A stretch of DNA of 64,000 nucleotides from RHKX01 sp963784885 (GCA_963784885.1 CAWATA010000003.1:62001-126000), one strand, 5' to 3'. Shown: positions 40,401-48,541, counted from the stretch's first letter. A program made the numbers and translations. The notes: generated by a model not told the origin, from the letters alone.

Positions 40401-42037
40401 GCCGGGCGGTCCGGGTCCGGGTCGCCGGGGAGGAGCGCTGGATCGCCGCCGAGGACGGCGGCCTCTACCGCGACGCGCTCGGCGTCCCGGTGGCGTCGGG
40501 ACTCCCCGACGCCTTCCTCGAGACGGTCACCGAGCCGATGGAGACGCTGTTCCGCCGCTACGCGCGCACCCACGTCCCGTTCCCGACCGCGCAGGCCAGG
40601 CAGCGCTTCGGCGTCGACCCGACGCCGGCGCTGAAGCGGCTCGAGGCGGCCGGCGAGCTGGTCCGCGGCGAGCTCCTGCCCGGCGGCAGCGAGCGCGAGT
40701 GGTGCGACCCCGACGTCCTGCGCCGGCTGCGCCGGGCGAGCCTCGCGGTGCTGCGCAAGGAGGTCGAGGCGGCTGACACCTCCGAGCTCGCGCGCTTCCT
40801 CGTCTCCTGGCAGAACGTCGACGCCTACCGCTCGGCGGGTGCCGGGCCCGACCGCCTCCGCGAGATCCTCGTGCCGCTGCAGGGGGTTGCGCTGACCCCC
40901 GAGGTCTGGGAGCGCGACGTCCTCCCGCGCCGGCTCGGCGCCTACTCGCAGACCTGGCTCGATCAGCTCTCGACCGGCGGCGAGATCGTCTGGATCGGCG
41001 CCGGGCCGGTCGGCCGGACCGGCCGCGTTGCCTTCTACTTCCGCGAGGACGTCCGGATCGCCGGGCCGCCCCCGGCGAACGCGAAGCTCGACCGGCCCGA
41101 GGGCGAGATTCACGACGCGATCCGCGAGCTGCTCGCCCAGCGCCCCTGCTTCTGGCTCGACCTGGTGGTCGACCTCGCCGACGGGGGCTGGGAGAAGGAG
41201 GAGCTCCACTCCGCGCTCTGGGATCTCGCCTGGGCCGGAGAGGTCACCAACGACGCCGTCGCCCCGCTCCGGGCGCCGCGGTTGAAGGCGTCCGAGAGCG
41301 CCGCCGCCCGCCGGGGCCGCCGCTTCAGCTCGCGGCGCAACGCGACCGGGCAGGCGGTCGCCGGCCGCTGGTCTCTGACTGAGTCGCTGTTCCGCGGCGC
41401 CCCGCCCTCGGGCCCCCGGCTTCGCGCTCAGGCCGAGTTGATGCTCGAGCGCTACGGGATAGTGACGCGCGAGACGGTCCTCGCCGAGGGAGTGCCGGGC
41501 GGATTCTCGGCGCTCTACGGGGAGCTGTCCAACCTCGAGATGCTCGGCACCGCCCGCCGCGGCTACTTCGTCGAGGGCCTCGGCGGCGCTCAGTTCGCGC
41601 TCGCCGGTGCCGTCGAGCGGCTCCGCTCGCTGCCCCGGGTCGACGACGAGCACGTGGTCCTCGCCGCCACCGACCCGGCTCAGCCCTACGGCGCCAGCCT
41701 CGCCTGGCCCCGCCTGCCCTCCCGCAGCGACGACGAGGACGGCCGGGTCGGCCGCCGCCCGAGCCGGGTCGCCGGTGCCTACATCGTGCTTCGCAACGGC
41801 GAGCCGGCCCTCTACCTGGAGCGCGGCGGTAAGGGGCTGCTGCGCCTCGCGCGCCTCGACGGCGAGAAATTCGCCACCGCCATCGGCGCCGTCGTCGAGG
41901 CGGTCGAGGCCCGCCGCGTGCCCCGGCTCGCGATCGAGCGGATCGACGGCGAGTCCGCCATCGGCCACGCCTGCGAGCAGGTGCTCGTCGACGCGGGATT
42001 CGAGCGCCAGCCGCGGCGCCTCGTGGCCTCGCCCTGA
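37433..42037 (+). CDS. lhr: Lhr-type (long form) ATP-dependent helicase
   Basis: The 1,534-residue SF2 helicase is the largest protein here. It has Walker A CAPTGSGKT at residues 52-60, VYVSPLKALSYD (motif Ia), LIVDEIHAVAPTKRG near 172 (DEIH box), GLSATQRPLE (motif III), SSLELGIDMGAVDLVIQVESP (motif V region) and QRVGRAGH (motif VI). The C-terminal 850 residues match the Lhr-specific winged helix, beta-barrel and Lhr-CTD of long-form enzymes, which act in actinobacterial DNA-damage tolerance. An Ala/Pro/Ser-rich insert at about residues 263-300 and an acidic one near 340-360 look disordered. The nei-like glycosylase often next to lhr is 5 kb away at 46914. Confidence 0.93.
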   Translation: MATVTEQSPKTDPMAGFSERTRSWFDRSFAAPTPAQAEGWPAIATGANTLICAPTGSGKTLAAFLWGIDSLARERAARLQAGEAGSAGVSLVYVSPLKALSYDVERNLRAPLAGIGADLSIGLRTGDTPQRERQAMLRRPPDILITTPESLYLMLTSRARDILTDVEALIVDEIHAVAPTKRGAHMALTLERLERHVAVNANDGEGREEPVQRIGLSATQRPLERIAKFLVGPGRECRIVDAGVRKEMDLEIVVPVADMADPNSPAASSASRPAAADSNGVELPGPDPSAPGAVPGDSPSRGIWPAIYPELLKLVREHTSTIIFVNNRRGAERLAKRLNEMNAEELAEAEEPNAEEPAASGPPPSPGDHDEIARAHHGSLAREERLKVEELLKSGQLPCIVATSSLELGIDMGAVDLVIQVESPKSVARGMQRVGRAGHELGAVSKGRIFPKFRSDLLECAVVAKRMRTGEIEETVIPANPLDVLAQQIVAMVADEDWEVDEIESVVKSAEPYAELSREQLENVLDMLDGRYPSERFAELRPRIVWDRTAGTVRGRKGARQLAVTNAGTIPDRGLFGVHLPDGRRVGELDEEMVYEARAGQVFLLGASSWRIEEITRDRVIVTPAPGVPGAIPFWRGEGIGRPVELGRAIGEFSREAVAAEPEELADSYDLDQLAAENLVAYLREQQAATRVVPSDQTIVVERFRDEIGDWRLCVLSPFGGRVHAAWGLALAAKIRAELELEADAIWSDDGIVIHLPDSDQPPASDLVLLEPDEVEDLIVGELSGSALFGARFREAAGRSLLIPRAYPGKRTPLWQQRLKSQSLLEVARDFPRFPVTLETYREVLRDVLDLPALGELLRDLKSRRLSLVEVETKSASPFASSLLFDYVATYMYEGDTPNAERRAAALALDRDLLRELLGQEELRELIDPVALADVEDSLQHRVEQAKAIDRDQLQVILRRLGDLSGDEVAERVAEGYSAKSMLDKLESERRAVRVRVAGEERWIAAEDGGLYRDALGVPVASGLPDAFLETVTEPMETLFRRYARTHVPFPTAQARQRFGVDPTPALKRLEAAGELVRGELLPGGSEREWCDPDVLRRLRRASLAVLRKEVEAADTSELARFLVSWQNVDAYRSAGAGPDRLREILVPLQGVALTPEVWERDVLPRRLGAYSQTWLDQLSTGGEIVWIGAGPVGRTGRVAFYFREDVRIAGPPPANAKLDRPEGEIHDAIRELLAQRPCFWLDLVVDLADGGWEKEELHSALWDLAWAGEVTNDAVAPLRAPRLKASESAAARRGRRFSSRRNATGQAVAGRWSLTESLFRGAPPSGPRLRAQAELMLERYGIVTRETVLAEGVPGGFSALYGELSNLEMLGTARRGYFVEGLGGAQFALAGAVERLRSLPRVDDEHVVLAATDPAQPYGASLAWPRLPSRSDDEDGRVGRRPSRVAGAYIVLRNGEPALYLERGGKGLLRLARLDGEKFATAIGAVVEAVEARRVPRLAIERIDGESAIGHACEQVLVDAGFERQPRRLVASP

Positions 42038-42044
42038 TTCGTCC

Positions 42045-42914
42045 TCAGCCGGGATTGACGGCGGTGACGATCCAGGTCGATGCCTGCGCCCAGACGCCGT
42101 CGTCGCGGGCGAGATCGGCATAGGCATCGTGCAGCTCGGCCTCGAGCTTCGGCCGGATCTTCTCGGCCTCGTCGCCGGCGAGCCGGATCAGCTCCCCCGC
42201 CGGCCCGATCGCCATCACGACCTCGATCGCCTTGTCCATGTCCTCGCCCATCAGGTAGTCGATGTCGCAGCGGCGCAAGACGACGTCCTCGAACCCGGCG
42301 GCGGTGACCATGTCGGACGTCGTGTCGGCGTTCGCCATCGAGAACGGCCCGGGACCGCAGGTCGGCTCGTCGGTCTCCTCGGGTCGTTCTAGGTACTGCT
42401 CGACGACGAGCTCTCCGCGATGCAGCCACTCGTTCGCGAGCTTGTTGCGCCAGACGACCATGCAGAGGCGCCCCCCCGGCCGGAGCGACGAGCGCATGTT
42501 GCGGAGCGCCGCGACGGGATTGGCGAAGAACATCGTCCCGAACCGGGAGAAGGCGAGGTCGAAGCCGGAGCCGAGATCGGCGACCTGGACGTCGCCGGTC
42601 ATGTAGCTGACGTTCTCGATCCCCGCCGTCTCAGCCTCGGCGGCCGCGGCGTCGACGAAGCGCTCGCCGGCGTCGACGCCGACCACCTCGCCGGTCGGGC
42701 CGACCAGCTCGGCAAGCGTCACCGTGGTCTCCCCGAGCCCGCAGCCGATGTCGAGCACGCGTTCACCCGGTTGCGGGTCGCAGAGCTCGTAGGCGGCATC
42801 CGAGAATGGGCGGATCGAGATCGCGAGGACGTCCCGGTGCTTGGCCCAGCGGTCGAAGAGGACACCGCTCCAGGCCTCGACCGCCTCCTCGTTGTCCGCA
42901 GCGATGGTTTCCAT
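42045..42914 (-). CDS. Class I SAM-dependent methyltransferase
   Basis: The 289-residue protein has the Rossmann-like SAM fold: VLDIGCGLGETTVTLAEL (motif I, residues 53-70), EVVGVDAGERFVDAAAAE (motif II), DVQVADLGSGFDLAFSRFGTMFF (motif III and beta 4), then LRPGGRLCMVVWRNKLANEW. The overall sequence is like ubiquinone/menaquinone-biosynthesis and small-molecule methyltransferases, but no specific substrate is recognised. The start has GAGGGGAGC upstream on the minus strand. It is convergent with the helicase, 7 bases apart, and follows the M23 peptidase gene on the same strand. Confidence 0.85.
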   Translation of the reverse strand: METIAADNEEAVEAWSGVLFDRWAKHRDVLAISIRPFSDAAYELCDPQPGERVLDIGCGLGETTVTLAELVGPTGEVVGVDAGERFVDAAAAEAETAGIENVSYMTGDVQVADLGSGFDLAFSRFGTMFFANPVAALRNMRSSLRPGGRLCMVVWRNKLANEWLHRGELVVEQYLERPEETDEPTCGPGPFSMANADTTSDMVTAAGFEDVVLRRCDIDYLMGEDMDKAIEVVMAIGPAGELIRLAGDEAEKIRPKLEAELHDAYADLARDDGVWAQASTWIVTAVNPG

Positions 42915-42999
42915 GTCTGCTCCCCTCGTTCGCTGGCTCCGATGGTCGCAGAGTCTGCCCAGCGACTCAAACCGTTACGAATCCGGAATCGGACTGGGG

Positions 43000-43815
43000 C
43001 TAACTGCGGCGGTCCCACTTCCGCAGGTACGGCTTCGGGTCTACCGGCCTGCCGTGGATCCGGATCTCGAAGTGAAGGTGGCAGGGGGTCGAGGCGGCGT
43101 TGCCGGTCCTGCCGACGCGGCCGACGAACTGCGCGGTCCTGACCCGATCCCTCCTGCCGATCGCGGGCGGTGCGATCAGATGGGAGTAGAAGTAGTCCTG
43201 GCTCGTCTTCAGTCCGTCGATCAGCACGAAGTAGCCGTAGAGCACCGGGTCGTAGCCGACCTTCTCGACCCTGCCTCCGCGGGCGGCCAGCAGCGGCGTG
43301 CCGCAGTCGGCGGTGATGTCGAACCCCTCGTGGACGCGACCGCCGTTGCGCGGCGCGCCGAACTCGCCGGTCGCCCCGCGGGACCCGTGTCGGCCGTCGA
43401 CCGGATAAACGTGGGTTCGAAGACGGAAGCGCCCGGCGAACTTCATCGCCCCGCCGATCGGGCCGACCCGGAACTCGTATCGACCGTCGCCGGCGACGCC
43501 GCCGCGGCGGGTGAGCCCGTTCCAGACCCGCGCCAGCCGGTTGCCCGGACGAGCGTCCCGCTCGCGGTAGGCGCGCACGAGCCTGCCTCCCCTCGCCTGC
43601 CGGACCTCGATCCGGAGGTCGACCTGGCGAGTCGCCGCGAAGCCGTAGTGGAGGCGGATCTTGCGCTCGGCGGCGAACGTCGGGTGCTTCGGCGAGATCG
43701 AAGTCCGCTTGAGCTCGAAGCCGACGCCCCGGTCGGAGGGGGTCGTCGCCTCCGCGCCTGCGCCGGCGAACAGCACGAGTGCGGCGGCGATCGAGACGAG
43801 GAGGAATATCCGCAT
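43000..43815 (-). CDS. Secreted M23-family (LytM) peptidase
   Basis: The 271-residue protein has a signal peptide (IFLLVSIAAALVLFAGAGA), an N-terminal Ig/FlgD-like beta domain (residues 30-125, with DLRIEVRQARGG) and a C-terminal M23 domain. The zinc ligands are seen in NGGRVHEGFDITADCGTP (HxxxD), and CHLHFEIRIHGRPVDP (HxH). Intervening VLIDGLKTSQDYFYSHL is in the usual place. It probably cleaves peptidoglycan cross-links or acts on the cell wall; catalytic activity is supported by intact ligands. A TAACCT box 7 bases before the ATG suggests a leaderless mRNA. Confidence 0.88.
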   Translation of the reverse strand: MRIFLLVSIAAALVLFAGAGAEATTPSDRGVGFELKRTSISPKHPTFAAERKIRLHYGFAATRQVDLRIEVRQARGGRLVRAYRERDARPGNRLARVWNGLTRRGGVAGDGRYEFRVGPIGGAMKFAGRFRLRTHVYPVDGRHGSRGATGEFGAPRNGGRVHEGFDITADCGTPLLAARGGRVEKVGYDPVLYGYFVLIDGLKTSQDYFYSHLIAPPAIGRRDRVRTAQFVGRVGRTGNAASTPCHLHFEIRIHGRPVDPKPYLRKWDRRS

Positions 43816-43822
43816 CGCGAGC

Positions 43823-43828
43823 AGGTTA
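43823..43828 (-). promoter_or_regulatory. -10 box TAACCT, leaderless M23 peptidase
   Basis: Minus-strand TAACCT ends 7 bases before the ATG at 43815. Confidence 0.5.
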
Positions 43829-43842
43829 GGACCGGCGTCCCG

Positions 43843-44922
43843 CTAGCGCGCCGCTGCCGTAGCCGCGGCGGCCCCGCAGGTCGCGAGCTCGCCGTCTCGC
43901 GGCATGTCCCGGCGGAGGCTGAAGAAGCAGACGGACCCGGCGGCGAGCGGGAGCCAGAAGAGGATCACCCGGTAGGCGAGGACCGCGGCGGTGACGACCG
44001 CAGCCGGCGCACCGTAGACGATCAGCGTTCCGATCAGGCCGCCGTCGATGCCACCGATGCCGCCCGGGATCGGGAGCAGACCGCCGAGCTGGCCGATCAG
44101 ATAGCCCATCAGCACGATCGAGATCTCGGGCGTGTAGCCGAAGGCGTGGAAGGTCGCCCAGAGCACGGCGTTGTCGAAGGCCCAGTAGCCGATCGCCCCG
44201 GCGAGGACCCGGGCGTTGCCGGAGCGGACGATGTCGATCGCCCCCTCGCTTCCGATGATCAGGGCCCGCCGGGAGGCGGCGATGAACCGGGCCGCCCGCG
44301 ATGCGTCGCCGTCGGGCCGCTCACCGATCGGGAAGCGGGGGATGATCAGCACGGCGGCGATCACGAAAATCGACATCAGCGCCGGCAGCAGGGTCAGCGT
44401 CCAGGGCTCGTCGACCCCGAAGAGGCCGAAGAACATCAGCAGGCCGATGATCGCGACCGCGAAGAAGTTGACCGAGCTCTTGATCAGGAAGAAGGCGACC
44501 GAGCGGTGGGCGATCCGGTCGGCGTCCATCCCGCCCTCGTGCAGGACCCATGCGCCCAGCGCCAGCCCGCCGGCGCCGCTCGCCGGGACGATCGAGCCCA
44601 TCGCGAGCTCGGAGCCGCCGATCTGCAGGCTCCGCCGCCAGCTCAGCCCGCGGCAGAAGACCGGAGCGAACATGACGACATAGGAGGCGAACGAAAGCGC
44701 CTCGAAAGCGATCGCGATCGCCACCCAGCCGGGCGCCGCCTGCGGCAGCAGGTCGCGGACCTCTCCGAGGCCGGGCGCGGTCCAGGCGATCAGCATCAGG
44801 ACGGCGATCGCGACGAACGCCGGAACGCTCCTCTTCGCGAGGTTCCTCAGCTCCCACTGGGACGAGTCGTCGGACGAGTCGCTCGTGCTGGTGGATCGGG
44901 TCAGTCGATCGAAACCCGCCAT
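43843..44922 (-). CDS. Flippase-like integral membrane protein (UPF0104/LPG-synthase TM family)
   Basis: The 359-residue protein has a Ser/Asp-rich N-terminus (STSTSDSSDDSS) and about eight transmembrane helices. Family features are the VPASGAGGLALGAWVLHEGG segment near residue 115, a GYLIGQLGGLLPIPGGIGGIDGG motif near 290, and ILFWLPLAAGS near the end. These match the lysylphosphatidylglycerol-synthase TM region proteins, which flip or synthesise membrane lipids or export polyprenyl-linked glycans. The specific cargo cannot be inferred. It precedes the M23 peptidase on the same strand, 27 bases away. Confidence 0.85.
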   Translation of the reverse strand: MAGFDRLTRSTSTSDSSDDSSQWELRNLAKRSVPAFVAIAVLMLIAWTAPGLGEVRDLLPQAAPGWVAIAIAFEALSFASYVVMFAPVFCRGLSWRRSLQIGGSELAMGSIVPASGAGGLALGAWVLHEGGMDADRIAHRSVAFFLIKSSVNFFAVAIIGLLMFFGLFGVDEPWTLTLLPALMSIFVIAAVLIIPRFPIGERPDGDASRAARFIAASRRALIIGSEGAIDIVRSGNARVLAGAIGYWAFDNAVLWATFHAFGYTPEISIVLMGYLIGQLGGLLPIPGGIGGIDGGLIGTLIVYGAPAAVVTAAVLAYRVILFWLPLAAGSVCFFSLRRDMPRDGELATCGAAAATAAAR

Positions 44923-44973
44923 GCTCGTTCATCGTCGCACAGGCGACGACAGGTGCCGGGGCGGCCCGGCCCT

Positions 44974-45180
44974 TCAGGGCTGGGCGTCGGGCAACGCGTC
45001 CCACTCCTCCCGGGAGATGTCGCGGCCCGGCCATCGGACCGTCGCGAAGGGCCACTCGGCGGCGAGCCGGCACCTGACCTCGGCCTCGAGCACTCCGTCC
45101 TCCTCGTCGGCGCGGACCCAGAGGAAGACGCCGGCGTCGGAGCCCTGCAACCGCTCCCGGAGACGCTCGGCGCTGCTCAT
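44974..45180 (-). CDS. Small acidic hypothetical protein
   Basis: A 68-residue ORF from ATG 45180 (GTG 45183 is also in frame). It has an amphipathic N-terminal helix (SAERLRERLQGS), a beta-rich core VFLWVRADEEDGVLEAEVRC and a C-terminal PGRDISREEWDALPD segment. The AGGAGG just upstream is only 2 bases from the ATG, so the true start is uncertain; the frame stays open another 60 bases upstream. Composition is like that of coding sequence here, and no other gene overlaps it. I recognise no family. It is divergent from the ABC transporter operon. Confidence 0.5.
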   Translation of the reverse strand: MSSAERLRERLQGSDAGVFLWVRADEEDGVLEAEVRCRLAAEWPFATVRWPGRDISREEWDALPDAQP

Positions 45181-45247
45181 CACCTCCTCGCAGTCCTTGA
45201 TCAGATCGTCAACGGCGAGGATCCGCAGCAGGAAGCACCGGCCCCCC

Positions 45248-45253
45248 TAATCT
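45248..45253 (+). promoter_or_regulatory. -10 box TAATCT, leaderless ABC exporter operon
   Basis: TAATCT ends 7 bases before the GTG at 45261. Confidence 0.55.
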
Positions 45254-45260
45254 CCCGGGG

Positions 45261-46028
45261 GTGAAGAGCGGGGCGACTGCATTGACTATCGAGGGGCTTT
45301 CGAAGACCTACGACGACGGGACCATCGGCCTCGCCGGGCTCGACCTCGAGGTCCCATCCGGCGAGTTCTTCGGCCTGCTGGGGCCGAACGGCGCGGGGAA
45401 GACGACCCTGATCAACTCGGTCTGCAACCTGATCCGGACCACGGGCGGGCGGATCTCGGTCTTCGGCTTCGAGCACGACTCGATGGAGGCGCGACGGCTC
45501 GTCGGCGTCGCCGAGCAGGACCCGAACCTCGACCGGTTCCTGACCGTGCGCGAGTCGCTCGTCTACCACGGCGGCTACTTCGGGATGACCGGTGAGGACT
45601 CGAACCGGCGCGCGGACGAGATGATCGACGTCTTCGACCTGCGGGCGAAGGCGCACACCCGCACCTCGAAGCTCTCGGGCGGGATGAAGCGACGCCTGCT
45701 CCTGGCCCGGGCGCTCCTGCACGAGCCGCTGCTGGTGATCCTCGACGAGCCGACCGCCGGCGTCGACATCGAGCTTCGCCACGACCTCTGGAGCTACATT
45801 CGGCTGCTCCACGAGCAGGGCACGACGATCCTGCTGACGACGCACTACCTCGAGGAGGCCGAGTCGCTCTGCGAGGACATCGCACTGATCTCGGCCGGCC
45901 GGATCATCGCCCGCGACACTCCCGAGGGCCTGAAGCGACGCTACGACGCGACCACGCTCGAGGAGGTCTACCTGCAGACGGTCTCGACCTCGCTGCCGGC
46001 AGTCATGGCCGCCGAGGAGGGCGCGTGA
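45261..46028 (+). CDS. ABC transporter ATP-binding protein (DrrA-like exporter)
   Basis: The 255-residue ATPase has Walker A LLGPNGAGKTTLI near residue 44, the Q-loop segment VGVAEQDPNLDRFLTVRES, the ABC signature KLSGGMKRRLLLARAL near 140, Walker B LLVILDEPTAGVD near 160 and the H-loop LLTTHYLEEAE near 195. It resembles the ATPases of DrrAB/NodIJ-type (ABC-2) exporters for drugs, lipids or polysaccharides. It is followed by its ABC-2 permease with a 4-base overlap (GTGA). Substrate unknown. Confidence 0.92.
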   Translation: MKSGATALTIEGLSKTYDDGTIGLAGLDLEVPSGEFFGLLGPNGAGKTTLINSVCNLIRTTGGRISVFGFEHDSMEARRLVGVAEQDPNLDRFLTVRESLVYHGGYFGMTGEDSNRRADEMIDVFDLRAKAHTRTSKLSGGMKRRLLLARALLHEPLLVILDEPTAGVDIELRHDLWSYIRLLHEQGTTILLTTHYLEEAESLCEDIALISAGRIIARDTPEGLKRRYDATTLEEVYLQTVSTSLPAVMAAEEGA

Positions 46029-46849
46029 GCACCGCCGATCGCACCCTGTCACGGTCGCAGTCGCCGCGTCCCGCCTACGCCGCGCCCGACCCGGCGCGTT
46101 CGATGCGGGCTCTCGCCCTCCGCGAGTGCCGCCGCGTCACCCGCCTGTGGACGCAGACAATCCTCGCCCCCGTCGTCTCCTCGGCCCTCTTCATCCTCGT
46201 CTTCGGCCTTTCGCTCGGCAGCAGGATCAGCGAGATCAACGGCTTCGCCTACGACGTCTTCATCGTTCCCGGCCTGATCGCGATGGCGATGGCGCAGGCC
46301 GCGTTCTCGAACAATTCCTCGAGCCTGCTGCAGGCCCGCAACGACCGCTACATCAACGACGTCCTCGCCTCACCGATGCAGCCCTGGCGGATGAACCTCG
46401 GCTACATGCTCGGCGGCGTCTTCCGCTCGTTCGCGATCGGCCTCGCGCTCGTCGCCATCGCCCTGCCGCTGACCGGCGTGCCGATCGAGCGGCCGGTTCA
46501 CCTGATCGCCGCCGCCGCGCTCCTCGTCGTCCTCTTCTCCGCCCTCGGAGTCGTCGTCGGGGTCTACGCGCAGAGCTTCGACCACCACAGCTTCATCAAC
46601 AACATCCTGATCCTGCCGCTGACGTTCCTCGGTGGGGTCTTCTACTCGATCGAGATCCTGCCCTCCCCCTGGCAGGAGCTGTCGCACGCGAACCCGATCT
46701 TCTACATGGTCGACGCGGTCCGGTACGGCTTCCTGGGCTCGAGCGACGTCAACGTCGGGCTCGCCTTCGGGTTCACCGCGATCGTGGCGATCGCGATGGT
46801 CGCCTGGGCGCAGTGGCTGTTTCAGACGGGCCACAAGCTGAAGCCCTAG
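46025..46849 (+). CDS. ABC-2-type transporter permease (DrrB-like)
   Basis: The 274-residue permease starts at GTG 46025. It has six hydrophobic segments and the ABC-2 pattern: RLWTQTILAPVVSSALFILVFG near residue 40, FIVPGLIAMAMAQAAFSNNSSSLLQARNDRYI near 85, and LTFLGGVFYSIEILPSPWQELSHANPIFYMVDAVRYG near 205. It would form the membrane channel with the upstream ATPase. The sequence is a typical NodJ/DrrB-like exporter permease; the cargo cannot be identified. Confidence 0.92.
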   Translation: MSTADRTLSRSQSPRPAYAAPDPARSMRALALRECRRVTRLWTQTILAPVVSSALFILVFGLSLGSRISEINGFAYDVFIVPGLIAMAMAQAAFSNNSSSLLQARNDRYINDVLASPMQPWRMNLGYMLGGVFRSFAIGLALVAIALPLTGVPIERPVHLIAAAALLVVLFSALGVVVGVYAQSFDHHSFINNILILPLTFLGGVFYSIEILPSPWQELSHANPIFYMVDAVRYGFLGSSDVNVGLAFGFTAIVAIAMVAWAQWLFQTGHKLKP

Positions 46850-46913
46850 GCGAACCGGATGGGCCGCTCAGCGATGGATGCCGCAGCCGAGCGGGCGGAG
46901 GAGCGCGGCGGCG

Positions 46914-47675
46914 ATGCCTGAGGGCGACACGATCCATCGCGTGGCGATGCAATTCGGTGCGGCGCTGGTCGGCAAGGAGATCGAGACGGCCGCGGCTCCG
47001 AGCGCACGTTCGCCGATCCACTCGCGCGCGGACGAGCTCGCCGGCCGGACGCTGGAGCGGGCCGAGGCGCGCGGCAAGCACCTGCTGCTCCACTTCTCCG
47101 GCGACGTCGTCGTCCACAGCCACCTCGGAATGAGCGGCCGCTGGTTCGTCCGCGCCGACGGGCGGATGCCGTACGGGCGGCCGTGGCTCGTGCTCGCCGG
47201 CGGGTCCGCCGTCGCCAGCCAGAGCGGCGGCAAGATCCTGCGGATGACGAGCGCGGCCCGCGCCCGCAACGACCCGGTGCTGGCGCGGCTCGGCCCGGAC
47301 CCGCTCGCGCCCGGGTTCGATCCAGACGCCGCGGCCGCGCGGTTGCTCGCCTACGACCCGGGCACGCCGGTCGGCGAGGCGTTGCTCGACCAGGCCCTGA
47401 TCGCCGGGGTCGGCAACGTGATCCGGATCGAGGCCTGCTTCCTGCCCCGAGTCAGCCCGTGGCGGCGGGTCGCCGACCTCGACCCGGACGAGGCGCGCGG
47501 CATCGTCGACGCGGTGAGCTGGGTGATGGAGACGGCGATCGCCGCGGGCAGCCGCCCGAAGCAGATCTATGGACGCGAGCGCCGCCCCTGCCCGCGCTGC
47601 GGAGGGCGGGTTCGGATCCGCGGTCAGGGAGACGACAACCGCGTCACCTACTGGTGTGAGGGTTGTCAGCGATAA
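46914..47675 (+). CDS. Fpg/Nei-family DNA glycosylase (endonuclease VIII-like)
   Basis: The 253-residue protein must start at ATG 46914 because the mature enzyme uses Pro2 (MPEGDTIHR: catalytic Pro2 and Glu3). GGAGGAG lies 11 bases upstream. It has HSHLGMSGRWF, a KPxxQ-free helix-two-turn-helix region (GEALLDQALIAGVGNVIRIEACF near residue 155) and a C-terminal zinc finger CPRCGG...YWCEGCQR. The enzyme removes oxidised bases and nicks the AP site. The PEGDTIHR N-terminus is like the Nei/Nei2 group rather than Fpg. It sits 5 kb from the Lhr helicase. Confidence 0.92.
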   Translation: MPEGDTIHRVAMQFGAALVGKEIETAAAPSARSPIHSRADELAGRTLERAEARGKHLLLHFSGDVVVHSHLGMSGRWFVRADGRMPYGRPWLVLAGGSAVASQSGGKILRMTSAARARNDPVLARLGPDPLAPGFDPDAAAARLLAYDPGTPVGEALLDQALIAGVGNVIRIEACFLPRVSPWRRVADLDPDEARGIVDAVSWVMETAIAAGSRPKQIYGRERRPCPRCGGRVRIRGQGDDNRVTYWCEGCQR

Positions 47676-47684
47676 TCGCCTGCC

Positions 47685-48377
47685 ATGGGCGAGGAACAGG
47701 CAAGCGCGGTCGACCTGCTTGCGCGGGTGCCGCTGCTGTCGGGACTCGAGCCGGGCGAGCTCGAGCGGATCGCCCAGGTCGCGATTCCGCGGGCTTTCCC
47801 GAAGGGCGCGCGGGTCTTTCATGAGGGTGACGCGAGTGACGCCTGCTACGTGATCCGCTCCGGCGAGGTGCGGGTGACGCGCGAGCATCCCGATGGCCGC
47901 GCGATCGCCCTCGCGACGCTCGGGCCCGGCGAGCTCGTCGGCGAGCTCGCGATGATCGACGGCGGCGCCCGCTCGGCGAGCGTCGAGGCGCTGACCGACG
48001 TCGAGCTGCTCGCGGTCTCGGCGACGGACATGCGCGGCCTGCTCGAGCGCAACGCGCAGATCACCGCCAAGCTCGTCGTCGCGCTGACGAAGCGGCTGCG
48101 GGAGACGAACGAGCGGATCAGCCGCCAGTCGTTTCAGACCGTCCCGAGCCGGGTCGCCGGGGTGCTCTCCCAACTCGTCTCGGAGGAGAACGCCGAGCAG
48201 GGCCGCGACGGCGTCACGATCCGGATGAACCAGGCAGACCTCGCGCAGCTGGCCGGCACTTCGCGCGAGAGCGTCAGCCGCTTCCTCGCGGTGCTCGAGC
48301 GCGCCGGGGTCGTGCGGGTCGGGCGCGGGCGCGTGACCGTGATCGAGCCCCAGCGCCTGCGCGCCTACATCTTCTGA
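47685..48377 (+). CDS. Crp/Fnr-family transcriptional regulator
   Basis: The 230-residue protein has a cyclic-nucleotide-binding domain: FPKGARVFHEGDASDACYVI, and the phosphate-binding cassette PGELVGELAMIDGGARSASVEAL with the Arg-Ser pair of functional cAMP sites. A dimer helix (VALTKRLRETNERISRQS) leads to an HTH_Crp domain with MNQADLAQLAGTSRESVSRFLAVLE. There are no Fnr-type Cys ligands, so cAMP is the more likely effector. A class III cyclase is encoded at 57941. Three bases beyond the glycosylase stop a GATAAT box may give it its own promoter. Confidence 0.9.
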   Translation: MGEEQASAVDLLARVPLLSGLEPGELERIAQVAIPRAFPKGARVFHEGDASDACYVIRSGEVRVTREHPDGRAIALATLGPGELVGELAMIDGGARSASVEALTDVELLAVSATDMRGLLERNAQITAKLVVALTKRLRETNERISRQSFQTVPSRVAGVLSQLVSEENAEQGRDGVTIRMNQADLAQLAGTSRESVSRFLAVLERAGVVRVGRGRVTVIEPQRLRAYIF

Positions 48378-48382
48378 GAATG

Positions 48383-48457
48383 ACCCCGAGGGGATGCTCC
48401 GCCTCGCGTCCGCTTCCTCTGATCACCCCGGGGAAGTGCTCCGGCTTCGCCGTCCGC
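48383..48457 (+). repeat. Two degenerate direct repeats in the intergenic region
   Basis: ACCCCGAGGGGATGCTCCGC (48383 on) and ACCCCGGGGAAGTGCTCCGG (48425 on) are about 31-33 base units, 42 bases apart, both continuing into a GTCCGC block. Each begins with a self-complementary CCCC-GGGG core. They may be a degraded intergenic repeat or part of a terminator for the Crp-like gene. Confidence 0.4.
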
Positions 48458-48528
48458 CCTCCTCGGACTGTCGGGTGCTGCGGGACGGGAACCCGGTGAG
48501 GCCGCGCACGGCGCCCCTCCCGCGTCGA

Positions 48529-48534
48529 TAGGCT
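48529..48534 (+). promoter_or_regulatory. -10 box TAGGCT, leaderless ASCH gene
   Basis: TAGGCT ends 7 bases before the GTG at 48542. Confidence 0.55.
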
Positions 48535-48541
48535 CCGATCG

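Noticed and set aside
38297..42127. Very long open frame antisense to the Lhr helicase
   Set aside because: It mirrors the codon bias of the sense gene in a GC-rich genome; its Arg/Asp/Leu-rich translation has no recognisable domain.
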